This document shows positions 32,633-41,595 of a stretch of 64,000 nt of DNA, piece after piece. The position numbers were made by a program, and so were the translations under genes. The stretch's first letter is position 1, and the number at the start of each line of letters is the position of its first letter. The stretch is from contig VEQP01000002.1 of NCBI GenBank assembly GCA_018883185.1, positions 1-64,000 of the forward strand, read 5' to 3'. A model generated the notes under the pieces. It saw only the letters and a list, made by a program, of their open reading frames with translations, had not been told where the DNA came from and did not search any database. The stretch is from Nevskiaceae bacterium. Lineage in GTDB: Bacteria > Pseudomonadota > Gammaproteobacteria > Steroidobacterales > Steroidobacteraceae.

Positions 32633-33899
32633 TGGGCGTCAAGCGTAGCGCGGCGAGCCGCTCTGCCATCGGCGGGTGGGAGTAATAAAAGCGTACGTAG
32701 AGCGGTTCAGGGGTCAGCGTGGAGGCGTTGTCCTCGGTCAGCTTGAGCAGCGCGGAGCGCAACTCGGCCCCATTGGCCTTATCGCAGGCGTAGGCATCGG
32801 CCTCGAACTCGTGCCGACGTGAGGCGAGGCTCATGAGCGGTGCGAGGAAGAAACCCGCCAAGGGCGCGGAAAGCGAGAACAACAGCAGCGCGAGCGCATC
32901 GTTCGGCGCCGTGGCGTTCGGTTGCACGCCGAGGCCCACGAAGAACGCCTCCTGCTGGGCGAGCCAGCCGAGCGCCGCGAGCGCCAGCAGGCTCACGATG
33001 AACATCTGCGCGATCAATTTGACGATGTGCTTGTGATGGAAGTGGCCGAGCTCGTGGGCAAGGACGGCCTCGAGCTCGCCATGGGTCAGTCGCGCGAGCA
33101 GCGTGTCATAAAAGACCACGCGCTTGCTGCGGCCGATGCCCGTGAAGTAGGCGTTCGATTGCGCCGAGCGCTTGCTGCCATCCATCACGAACAAACCCTG
33201 TGCCGAAAAGCCGCAACGTTGCATCAAGCTGCTAACACGCTTGCTGAGATCTTCGTCCTGCAGCGGCTCGAATTTATTGAACATCGGCGCGATAAACATC
33301 GGATACAGCACGAGCAACAGCAGGTTGAAGCCCATCCAGAAGATCCAGGCCCACAGCCACCACAGACTTCCCGCAACGCCCATCAGCCACAGCACCACCG
33401 CGATCATGGGCAGTCCGATCAGCGTGCTGACGATCAGGTTCTTGACGAGATCACCGAGCCACAAGCCGATGCTCATCCGGTTAAAGCCGAAGCGCTGCTC
33501 GATGCGGAAGTTGTTGTACCAGTCGAAGGGCAGATCGAGCGCACCGCCGATCAGCGAGAACGCAAATACCAGAGCGACCTGATAGCCGAGTGCACCGAGT
33601 GGCTCGAGTGTGCGCGGCAGTATCCAGGCGTTGAGTGCCTCAAGGCCACCGAGCAGAGTCCAGCCGAGCAGGACCAGGGTCCCGACTGCGAGCTTGATGA
33701 GACCGAAGCGTTCGTTGGTACAGGTGTAATCGGCGGCTTTGGCGTGACCGTCGCTGCTGACTTGCCCCGCGAAGTCCGCCGGGACGGCCTCACGCCGCGC
33801 GCCAACGTAACGGATTTGACGCCGGGCGAGCCACGTCTGCAGCACGCCGCTGCCGACCAGCAGGGCCAGAAAAACCATCGTCACCGTGGGCGCGCTCAT
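32625..33899 (-). CDS. M48 (Ste24-type) membrane metalloprotease
   Basis: 424 residues with several transmembrane helices and a cytoplasmic-facing zinc site: HELGHFHHKH (HExxH) and the third ligand in EFEADAYA. The N-terminal region (AVPADFAGQV, then YTCTNERFGL) matches the Ste24/CAAX-protease-like branch common in gammaproteobacteria, in contrast to the shorter HtpX. It probably degrades damaged membrane or lipoprotein substrates. It ends M-H-stop inside the ARG-box region of argR. Confidence 0.9.
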   Translation of the reverse strand: MSAPTVTMVFLALLVGSGVLQTWLARRQIRYVGARREAVPADFAGQVSSDGHAKAADYTCTNERFGLIKLAVGTLVLLGWTLLGGLEALNAWILPRTLEPLGALGYQVALVFAFSLIGGALDLPFDWYNNFRIEQRFGFNRMSIGLWLGDLVKNLIVSTLIGLPMIAVVLWLMGVAGSLWWLWAWIFWMGFNLLLLVLYPMFIAPMFNKFEPLQDEDLSKRVSSLMQRCGFSAQGLFVMDGSKRSAQSNAYFTGIGRSKRVVFYDTLLARLTHGELEAVLAHELGHFHHKHIVKLIAQMFIVSLLALAALGWLAQQEAFFVGLGVQPNATAPNDALALLLFSLSAPLAGFFLAPLMSLASRRHEFEADAYACDKANGAELRSALLKLTEDNASTLTPEPLYVRFYYSHPPMAERLAALRLTPMH

Positions 33900-33968
33900 G
33901 ATGCACTCTCGCCGATTCGAACAAACAATCGACGGAAGAATATACGCTGGCGGCTTACGCTGCAGGCT

Positions 33969-35807
33969 CTACCGCAGGCCGCCGATCCGCCCATGCCGAC
34001 GACGGAAGCGCCGCAAGGTTTCCTCGTTCATGTATTTACCGAGCACTGCATCCGGTGTGCGTCGCAGATCGACCACGGTCAGGCAATCGATGCAATCGCC
34101 GAACTGCGCATCCACGTTGAACCCGATCACGCGGCCGCCCAGCTTGAGGTATTGACGCAAGAGCACCGGCACTTCCCTCGCCGTGTCGTCATCGACGGGT
34201 AGCAGCGGCGACAGACCGCCGATGTCGCTCACTTGCCGCAGGTCGCGTCGCAGCCCCGCCATGGTCGTGGACGGCTTGAATGGCGAACGAGGTTTGACGA
34301 ACGCACCGAGCACCGGGTCGAAGTGATGCCAGCGGAGGTAGCGAACGATCAGTTCCCTTGCGGCGTGCCCGTAGTCCGCGCTGACACTCACCGGCCCGAT
34401 CAGGCGGGAATGCTCAGGGTGCCGTCCGACGTATGCGCCGATTCCTCGCCACAGCGCTAGCAGCGGGGCGAAGCTTCGTTGCGCCTCGATACGAACGAAC
34501 GAGCGTCCGAGTTCGATGCTCGGCCCGAGCAAAGCGAACAGCGGATCGGAGAGTTCGAACAGCGTACCGAGATAAAGTGCGTTACGACCATGATGCCTAC
34601 GCAACTCCGGGATGCGAGCCGCGCGGTAGCCACCGACGATACGGCGTTGTGCTGCGTCCCACGCGATCAACTGATCGTAGTGCCGATCGAAGCGGTCGAG
34701 ATCGCGGCTGTTGCCAGTGCCCTCGCCAACTGCTCTGAAACTCAACTCGCGCAGCCGGCCTATTTCCTCGAGCGTGAGCGGAATGCGTGCGCCGGCAGCA
34801 CAGTAGATCCGCAGACTTCCCACCCGGGTCAGTTCAGCATCGGGACCCAGGTTGCCGATCTCGCATTCGATGAGATCGGCCGGGACTTCCTCCGCCGTCG
34901 GCGCCGCGCGGGTTGCGGCCGCCGTCGCAGCACGGTCCGCAGGACGCGGCACTGTCCGCGGCGCCGCCAAGGAGTACATGCGGATTCGCAACATGCGCTC
35001 GATCGCCTCGACTTCGCCAATCGCGGCGATACGTTCCGCGGCAATCGGTCGACCGAGTCGCAAGTCCAGAACCGTCCCTCGTTTGTTGGTGATCTCGCGC
35101 GGCAGCATCGCAGTGCGCAGCGTGGGATGCAGCAATCCTGCCAGCTGAAATCCGGCACCATTGCTGCCATCGACGTACAACGGCGCCACCGGCGCGCCGG
35201 TGGCACTGATCAATCTCACGGCTGCGCGCTTCCATGGCGGATCGACGACGCTGGCGCTCCCGAGGTCGAGGTGAGACACGGCGCCTGCGGGAAACAGCAG
35301 CAAGCAACCACCGGCATGCACGTGACGCAGCGCCGCACGCACCATGATCACGTTGCTCGAAAGTGCATCTCTCCTGCCGAAGTTGTCGACGGGTAGCAGA
35401 ATGCTGCGCAGCGGCGCGAGTGCGGAAAGAGCCGTGGTAGCAACGACACGCAAGTCGTTTCGGCGACGAAGCAGCGCTGAAATCGCTGCGAGGCCGTCGA
35501 TACCGCCGTAAGGATGATTTGCCACGACCAGCAAAGGGCCCGAACTGGGAAGCCGGTGCCAGTCCAGCTCGTCGGTCACGTAGGAGACCTCGAGTGCCTG
35601 CAGCGCCGCGTCAACGAATTCCAGCGGCACCAAACCATCCGGCAAGCGGCGGTACATGCGCTCGAGCCTCTCCAAGCCGGTCGCGCGTGCAACTTGTCGC
35701 CACATCCATGCTGGAAGCGGAACGGGCGGGTTTGACCAGAGCCCCGCATTGACTTGCGGCGACTTGTTGAGCGGCGTGCCGTGAGCGTGCGGATGGGGTG
35801 ATTGCAT
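33969..35807 (-). CDS. OlsF-like bifunctional ornithine-lipid acyltransferase (PlsC + GNAT)
   Basis: 612 residues. The N-terminal half is a PlsC/LPLAT acyltransferase with NHPYGGID (HxxxxD) and later LFPAGAVSH. The C-terminal half is a GNAT-like N-acyltransferase of the OlsB/haemolysin type: FDRHYDQLIAWD, IVGGYRA, LGRSFVRIEAQRSFAPLL. This domain order and length are those of OlsF, in which the C-terminal domain acylates ornithine and the N-terminal domain adds the second chain. Ornithine lipids replace phospholipids when phosphate is scarce, and this gene is divergent from phoX across PHO-box-like repeats. A lyso-phospholipid role is the alternative. Confidence 0.8.
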   Translation of the reverse strand: MQSPHPHAHGTPLNKSPQVNAGLWSNPPVPLPAWMWRQVARATGLERLERMYRRLPDGLVPLEFVDAALQALEVSYVTDELDWHRLPSSGPLLVVANHPYGGIDGLAAISALLRRRNDLRVVATTALSALAPLRSILLPVDNFGRRDALSSNVIMVRAALRHVHAGGCLLLFPAGAVSHLDLGSASVVDPPWKRAAVRLISATGAPVAPLYVDGSNGAGFQLAGLLHPTLRTAMLPREITNKRGTVLDLRLGRPIAAERIAAIGEVEAIERMLRIRMYSLAAPRTVPRPADRAATAAATRAAPTAEEVPADLIECEIGNLGPDAELTRVGSLRIYCAAGARIPLTLEEIGRLRELSFRAVGEGTGNSRDLDRFDRHYDQLIAWDAAQRRIVGGYRAARIPELRRHHGRNALYLGTLFELSDPLFALLGPSIELGRSFVRIEAQRSFAPLLALWRGIGAYVGRHPEHSRLIGPVSVSADYGHAARELIVRYLRWHHFDPVLGAFVKPRSPFKPSTTMAGLRRDLRQVSDIGGLSPLLPVDDDTAREVPVLLRQYLKLGGRVIGFNVDAQFGDCIDCLTVVDLRRTPDAVLGKYMNEETLRRFRRRHGRIGGLR

Positions 35808-35874
35808 TCGCGATTAGTGCCGCTGCGGGATCACAACTTGATGAACGATCGTTTGCGATTTCATGAAACGCCAC

Positions 35875-35914
35875 CGGTCACGAAGTTGCAAGCGTGCAGT
35901 CATGAGTGCGTCAC
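35875..35914. promoter_or_regulatory. PHO-box-like array between the OlsF-like gene and phoX
   Basis: Four 7-base units start every 11 bases: CGGTCAC (35875), TTGCAAG (35886), CAGTCAT (35897), GCGTCAC (35908). PHO boxes are CTGTCAT repeats at 11-base spacing; the third unit differs at one position and three of the four end in TCAC or TCAT. The array lies 56 bases before the phoX start and 68 bases before the divergent start at 35807. Confidence 0.55.
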
Positions 35915-35969
35915 GAACTGTTTGGATCCTTGGCGCCTAACCCGTGAATGCAGCCAAGAGGTCCGCCCA

Positions 35970-38159
35970 ATGAGTGAATCGAACGACGATCTCGTCACCA
36001 ATGTTTCGCCGAACCCCGAGATGCGGACCATCATCGCGCGTCGCATGGTCTTGAAAGGCAGCGCAGGGCTCGCGGCGCTCGGCCTGTTCGGGGGCCTGAC
36101 GGGGTGCGGAGAGTCCGACGAGAGCATCATCGGCACGCCAGTGTCAAACAACCCTGCCGCTGGGGCGCCTAGCCGAGCCACTGCACTTGGCTTCAACGCG
36201 GTCTCGAAGTCGATCACGGATGCGGTCAACCTTCCGAGCGGGTACTACGCGACCGTGTTATTGCGTCTTGGCGATCCGCTGGCGGCGGGCGTGAGTCCGT
36301 ATCGAAACGACGGTTCTGATGCGGCGGCGAGTTACGCGCAGCGGGCCGGTGATCATCACGACGGCATCGAATACTTTGGTCTCGGCGCGGACGGGAAGTA
36401 CTCGGCAGGCAGCAGCTCGCGCGCTCTGCTCGTGATGAACCACGAGGCGATCACTCCGATTTTCCTCCATCCAACCGGACCGACTATCGTCAACGGAGCG
36501 CGCACGGCGGCCGACGAGGTGCTCAAGGAGTTCTACGTGCATGGCGTCTCGATCGTCGAGGTGGCCAAGCAGGACGCCGGCGGCGGTTGGCTCTATACAC
36601 AAGGATCGTCGTTCAACCGCCGCATCCATACGCTGACCGAGATGGAGATCGCGGGTCCGGCACGTGGCACGCGCTACATGATCACGAAATACTCCAAGGA
36701 CGGCACCAAGGTACGGGGCACCGTCAACAACTGCGCGCACGGCTACACACCGTGGGGCACCTATCTCGCTTGCGAGGAAAACTGGGCGGGCTACTTCCGC
36801 CGCACCACGGCCACGGACAATGCGAAGCGCACGGCCAAGGAACTCGCCTCGTTGGCGCGTTACGGCGTTTCGGGGACCGGTCGCGAGTTGTGGGCCACCG
36901 TGACGCCCGATACCGCCGATGATCTGTACGGCCGCTGGAACGCAGAGGTGCGCGGCACGTCGACCGATGGTTCCGACGACTACCGCCACGGGCCGAATAC
37001 CTTCGGCTGGAACGTCGAAATCGATCCGTTTTCGCCGGCTTCGACCCCCAAGAAGCGTACGGCCATGGGACGCTTTGCCCACGAAGGTGCCTGGCCTGCG
37101 AAGGCGGAAGCCGGTAAGCCCATCGTCTATTACATGGGCTGCGACTCGCGCAACGAGTACATCTACAAGTACGTATCGAACAAGGTGTGGGATCCCGCTG
37201 ACGCCACGCGAGGCTTGGCCGCCGGCGACAAATATCTCGATGACGGCAAGCTGTACGTGGCGATCTTCAACGCGGACGGCACGGGAAACTGGGTTGAGCT
37301 TGCATTCAACACCGGGCGCATCCTCCCGAGTTATCCGGGCTACGCGTTTGCCGACCAGGCTGATGTTCTGGTCAATGCGCGTCACGCTGCAGATGCCGTG
37401 GGCGCGACCAAGATGGATCGTCCTGAGTGGGGTGCGGTCGATCCGAACACGGGCGCCGTTTACATGACGCTCACCAACAACAATTCGACGTTGCGTACCC
37501 TCGCCGCCACCGATGCCGCCAACCCGCGGCACTACAACGACGCGCGAACGAACGGCACGGCACAGCGCGGTAATCCTAACGGGCACATCATCCGCTGGCT
37601 CGAGAGCACCCCGGCTGCACTCGGCTTTCGCTGGGATGTGTACCTGTTCGGCGCTCGTGCGGGTGCCAGTGCCGCCAACGTCAACTTGTCTGGCTTGACG
37701 GCCGACAACGATTTCTCGAGTCCGGATGGTCTCTGGTTTGCCCGTAACGGCATCTGCTGGGTCCAGACCGACGATGGCGCCTACACCGACGTGACCAATT
37801 GCATGCTGCTCGCTGGTATTCCAGGCACTGTGGGCGATGGTGGGCCGCTCACGATCACCAACACGGATGCCAGTGGCGCAACGAAGAATGTCACGACCTT
37901 CGTCGGCGCCCAACCGGGAACGGCGAAGTTGCGTCGCTTCCTGGTCGGCCCGAAGGAATGCGAGATCACTGGCATCACGGAGTCACCCGACGGCCGTGCG
38001 CTGTTCGTCAACATCCAGCACCCGGGTGAAGAGACACCGGCAGCCAACATCGGCAATCCGGCTTTGTTCAGTTCCCACTGGCCCGATGGCGGTAACGCGC
38101 GACCGCGCTCCGCGACGATCGTCATCCAACGCGAAGACGGCGGCGTGATCGGCGTCTGA
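35970..38159 (+). CDS. PhoX-type (DUF839) alkaline phosphatase, Tat-exported
   Basis: 729 residues from ATG 35970 (AGAGG about 8 bases upstream). A twin-arginine signal (ARRMVLKG) and a Cys in LTGCGES lead to a large beta-propeller of the PhoX family: VMNHEAITP, then NCAHGYTPWGTYLACEENW with the Glu and Cys that bind the iron-calcium cofactor, then RFAHEGAWP, and RPEWGAVDP near the end. PhoX removes phosphate from monoesters outside the cytoplasm, using iron and calcium. Followed 31 bases later by a TonB-dependent receptor and a PhoD-like gene, it forms a phosphate-scavenging unit. Confidence 0.9.
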   Translation: MSESNDDLVTNVSPNPEMRTIIARRMVLKGSAGLAALGLFGGLTGCGESDESIIGTPVSNNPAAGAPSRATALGFNAVSKSITDAVNLPSGYYATVLLRLGDPLAAGVSPYRNDGSDAAASYAQRAGDHHDGIEYFGLGADGKYSAGSSSRALLVMNHEAITPIFLHPTGPTIVNGARTAADEVLKEFYVHGVSIVEVAKQDAGGGWLYTQGSSFNRRIHTLTEMEIAGPARGTRYMITKYSKDGTKVRGTVNNCAHGYTPWGTYLACEENWAGYFRRTTATDNAKRTAKELASLARYGVSGTGRELWATVTPDTADDLYGRWNAEVRGTSTDGSDDYRHGPNTFGWNVEIDPFSPASTPKKRTAMGRFAHEGAWPAKAEAGKPIVYYMGCDSRNEYIYKYVSNKVWDPADATRGLAAGDKYLDDGKLYVAIFNADGTGNWVELAFNTGRILPSYPGYAFADQADVLVNARHAADAVGATKMDRPEWGAVDPNTGAVYMTLTNNNSTLRTLAATDAANPRHYNDARTNGTAQRGNPNGHIIRWLESTPAALGFRWDVYLFGARAGASAANVNLSGLTADNDFSSPDGLWFARNGICWVQTDDGAYTDVTNCMLLAGIPGTVGDGGPLTITNTDASGATKNVTTFVGAQPGTAKLRRFLVGPKECEITGITESPDGRALFVNIQHPGEETPAANIGNPALFSSHWPDGGNARPRSATIVIQREDGGVIGV

Positions 38160-38190
38160 CGCCAAGTCCATATATTTCGAGGTTATATTC

Positions 38191-40452
38191 ATGAAGCACC
38201 AGTCAACCACCGTGACTACTCTTGTCGGCGCGACGCTGTTCGCCGCCGCTGCTGTCGCGCAGTCGCCCGTGCCCGCTGTGGCACAGGGTGCCGCGTCGGC
38301 TGCCGACGAATTGCAGGAGATCGTGATTTTCTCGCGCGGTGTGGCGCGCCAGCAGCAGAGCGTCTCGGCGGAGCAGATTGATTACCTGCCCGCCGGCACG
38401 AGCCCTTTGAAAGCCATCGAGAAAATGCCTGGCGTGAACTTCCAGTCGGCCGATCCGTTTGGTGCCTACGAGTGGTCGACGCGCATCGTGGTTCGAGGTT
38501 TCAACCAGAACCAGATGGGTTTCACGCTCGATGGCATTCCGCTCGGTGACATGTCCTACGGCAACCACAACGGTTTGCACATCAGCCGTGCGGTGCCGAG
38601 CGAGAATGTCGCTCGGGTGGTTCTGTCGCAGGGCTCGGGTGCTCTGGGCACCGCGTCCACCAGCAATCTGGGTGGCACGATCGAGTTCTACTCCGCCGAT
38701 CCGCGTCAGGACATGGCGGCGCGAATCGACCTTACCGGGGGCAGCAATGCGACGCAGCGCGGCTTCGTGCGAGTCGACTCGGGCGAGCTCAGTGAGGGTG
38801 GGCCGCGCATCAGCCTGTCTGTGGCCGACGCCAATGCCGAAAAGTGGAAGGGCGCGGGCGATCAGGACCAGCGGATGTACAACCTCAAGATCGTGCAACC
38901 GATTGGGGAGAAAGGTTCGCTGACGGCCTACTACAACCAGTCGGAGCGTGCCGAAAACGACTACCAGGACCTCTCCTTCGACATCATCAGGCGTCGCGGC
39001 TGGGAGTGGGATAATTTCGCTCCCGACTGGAACGCGGCTCTGCGGGCCGCGGTGTCTTGCGCGGCCTCCGGTTACAGCAACGCTGTCGTTTGTGACGATG
39101 CGTACTGGAATGCCGCGGGCATTCGTGAGGACAAACTCGGCTACCTCGCACTGACGCTGCCGGCGGGAGACAGGTTGAGCTTCGATCTGAAGGCGTATCT
39201 GCATCGGAACGAAGGCCAGGGCCTCTGGGGAACACCGTACGTGCCCACCCCAGGCGGCGCGCCGCTGTCGGTGCGGACGACGGAGTACGACATCGATCGC
39301 AAGGGTGCGATTGCCACGGCGCGTTGGTCGCTCGGCAACCATCAACTCGAGGCCGGCTTATGGATCGAGGCGAACGATTTCACCCAAGCTCGCCGGTTCT
39401 ATCCCGAGTCCAGTCTCACCGGTCCGACTCAGCAGTTCACCGATTTTCTGTCGGGTCCGCTGCTGACACAGTGGGAATACACCTTCGATACGAAAACGCA
39501 GCAGTACCATGTGCAGGACTCGATCAATGTTTCCGATGCCCTGCGGGTCAACATCGGTGTCAAGGGCATGAAGGTAGAGAACACCATCAACACCGTCACC
39601 GGCACCGCCAAAGCCGGCACCATCGATGTCAGTGAAGCCTTCCTTCCCCAAGCCGGCTTTGCCTACAGCATCGTTGATGGCGCAGAGATCTTCGGTCAGT
39701 ACGCGCGCAACGCCCGAGCCTTCGTCAGCGCAAACACCGCGGGACCGTTCAGCACGACTGCGGCGGGTTTTCAAGCCATCAAGGACAGCTTGCAACCCGA
39801 GACCTCTGACACACTCGAGCTCGGCTTGCGATTTCGTGCGCAGACCCTTGAGGGCGTGATCACGGCTTACCGCGTTGCGTTTGACGATCGACTGCTCGCC
39901 ATCCAACAGGGCCCAGGCATTGTGGGCAACCCGTCGGTGCTGGCCAACGTCGGTAGCGTACTGACGAACGGGGTGGAGGCAGCAATCAACTGGCGTCCTA
40001 TCGAGCACTTATCGTGGTTCAATTCATTCGCTTGGAACGATTCCGTCTTTGACAACGACTACACCACCAACGGCGTTGTCGTTCCCGTCAAGGGCAAGAC
40101 CGTACCCGATGCCCCCGAATTTCTGTTCAAGTCTGAGTTGGCCTATGACAACGGCCAGTTCTTCGTTCGGGCTGACGCGAACTACGTGGACTCGCGTTAC
40201 TACACGTTCCTCAACCAAGGAAAAGTGCCCGACTACACGGTGCTCAACGGTTCGATCGGATACCGGTTTGCTAAACTGGCCTTCGTCGAGGAGTTGACCT
40301 TGCAGGGTTCAGTTACCAATGCGACCGATGAGTTGTACATTTCCACTGTCGGCTCGAACGGGTTCGTCAATGCAGATCCAAACGGCACATCGCAGACCTT
40401 GCTGCGCGGCGCGCCTCGTCAGTACTTCATCTCGCTCAAAGCGAAGTTCTGA
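38191..40452 (+). CDS. TonB-dependent receptor in the phosphatase cluster
   Basis: 753 residues. A signal peptide is followed by a TonB-box-like EIVIFSR (about 43-49), a plug domain (LKAIEKMPGVNFQ, then RGFNQNQMGFTLDGIPLG) and a 22-strand-type barrel ending in ISLKAKF. There is no regulatory-like domain, unlike the receptor at 3233. Its position between phoX and a phoD-like gene suggests uptake of an organic phosphate compound or of a metal needed by the phosphatases (inference). Spacing to the next gene is about 10 bases, so an operon is likely. Confidence 0.88.
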   Translation: MKHQSTTVTTLVGATLFAAAAVAQSPVPAVAQGAASAADELQEIVIFSRGVARQQQSVSAEQIDYLPAGTSPLKAIEKMPGVNFQSADPFGAYEWSTRIVVRGFNQNQMGFTLDGIPLGDMSYGNHNGLHISRAVPSENVARVVLSQGSGALGTASTSNLGGTIEFYSADPRQDMAARIDLTGGSNATQRGFVRVDSGELSEGGPRISLSVADANAEKWKGAGDQDQRMYNLKIVQPIGEKGSLTAYYNQSERAENDYQDLSFDIIRRRGWEWDNFAPDWNAALRAAVSCAASGYSNAVVCDDAYWNAAGIREDKLGYLALTLPAGDRLSFDLKAYLHRNEGQGLWGTPYVPTPGGAPLSVRTTEYDIDRKGAIATARWSLGNHQLEAGLWIEANDFTQARRFYPESSLTGPTQQFTDFLSGPLLTQWEYTFDTKTQQYHVQDSINVSDALRVNIGVKGMKVENTINTVTGTAKAGTIDVSEAFLPQAGFAYSIVDGAEIFGQYARNARAFVSANTAGPFSTTAAGFQAIKDSLQPETSDTLELGLRFRAQTLEGVITAYRVAFDDRLLAIQQGPGIVGNPSVLANVGSVLTNGVEAAINWRPIEHLSWFNSFAWNDSVFDNDYTTNGVVVPVKGKTVPDAPEFLFKSELAYDNGQFFVRADANYVDSRYYTFLNQGKVPDYTVLNGSIGYRFAKLAFVEELTLQGSVTNATDELYISTVGSNGFVNADPNGTSQTLLRGAPRQYFISLKAKF

Positions 40453-40464
40453 AGCTACGGCGTG

Positions 40465-41595
40465 ATGAATCGCCGCGAATTGCTGGCCATGACAGGGGCC
40501 GTCGCCGTCACAGGTGCCGGCCCCTCGAGCAGCGCAGCACCGGCTCCGCGTGAATCCCGGGACGGGGCACTTCCTCGCCGCATCGCATTCGGCTCCTGCG
40601 CGAATCAAGACAAGCCGCAGCCGATCTGGGACGCAGTGCTGGCGAGCGAGCCGGATCTGTTTATTTTTCTCGGCGACAACATCTATGGCGATACCCGCGA
40701 TCCGCAAGTGCTGCAGGCTAAGTACGCGCAGCTGGCGGGCAAGCCCGGATTCAAGCGTCTGCGTGATCGTGTGCCCGTGCTGGCTACATGGGACGATCAC
40801 GACTTCGGTGAGAACGACGCCGGCGCGGACTATCCGCTCAAAGAAGAATCACGCCGTATCTTTTGCGACTTTTGGGGCGAGCCCGCCGATTCCCCGCGCC
40901 GTCAGCGCGATGGCATCTATCACTCCGTCGAGTACGGCTCATCGGCGGCACGATTGCAGATACTCCTGCCCGACCTTCGTTTCAATCGAACACCGATCCG
41001 CAAGCGCGACTTCGATCGATCGACGTATCGTGACTGGTCGAAGCGCCTCGAGCGCGAGGGCCGCGAGGTGCCCGGGCCCTATGAACGCGAGCCTGACGCG
41101 GGCGCCAGCATGCTCGGTGAGCGTCAGTGGCAGTGGTTGGAAGGCGAACTCGGCAAGCCCGCCAACCTGCGTATCCTCGCCTCGAGTTTGCAGGTGGTGG
41201 CCGACTTTCCCGGATGGGAAGCGTGGATCAATTACGCGCAGGATCACCAGCGGCTGATCGAAACCCTGCGTCGCCAGCGTGCATCAGGTCTCCTGTGTGT
41301 CAGTGGCGATACGCACTATGCCGAGTTTTCACGCCTCGATGTGAACGTGCCGTATCCGCTCTGGGATTTCACCTCAAGCGGCTTGACTGAAACTTGGCCG
41401 GTGACACCGCCCAACGCGCGACGTCAAAGTGTCGTGCTGCGTGAGGCGAACTTTGGTCTGCTGCAGATCGATTGGCAGGGGCCTCGCACGACGCTTGCAG
41501 TCGAAGTGCGCGATGTCAGCGGCAAGACTAGACTGGCGCAACAGCTGACGCTTGCCGACCTGCAGCCTTCGAACGCAGGCTCAGATTTCCCGTAG
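40465..41595 (+). CDS. PhoD-like metallophosphoesterase, short form
   Basis: 376 residues. A signal sequence (RRELLAMTGAVAVTGAG, Tat-like) precedes a calcineurin-like core of PhoD type: IAFGSCANQDKPQPIW, FLGDNIYGD (metal Asp and Asn), LATWDDHDFGEND, and CVSGDTHYAEF near the end. It lacks the N-terminal PhoD beta-domain that the next gene has, so it may be a phosphodiesterase or phospholipase-D-like enzyme. It is third in the phoX-receptor-phoD unit and overlaps the convergent long PhoD gene by 15 bases. GTG 40462 is an equally placed alternative start. Confidence 0.85.
   Translation: MNRRELLAMTGAVAVTGAGPSSSAAPAPRESRDGALPRRIAFGSCANQDKPQPIWDAVLASEPDLFIFLGDNIYGDTRDPQVLQAKYAQLAGKPGFKRLRDRVPVLATWDDHDFGENDAGADYPLKEESRRIFCDFWGEPADSPRRQRDGIYHSVEYGSSAARLQILLPDLRFNRTPIRKRDFDRSTYRDWSKRLEREGREVPGPYEREPDAGASMLGERQWQWLEGELGKPANLRILASSLQVVADFPGWEAWINYAQDHQRLIETLRRQRASGLLCVSGDTHYAEFSRLDVNVPYPLWDFTSSGLTETWPVTPPNARRQSVVLREANFGLLQIDWQGPRTTLAVEVRDVSGKTRLAQQLTLADLQPSNAGSDFP

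Noticed and set aside
36258-37913. A 551-residue minus-strand open frame
   Set aside because: It is antisense to phoX, with no start signal or family motif; a high-GC shadow frame.
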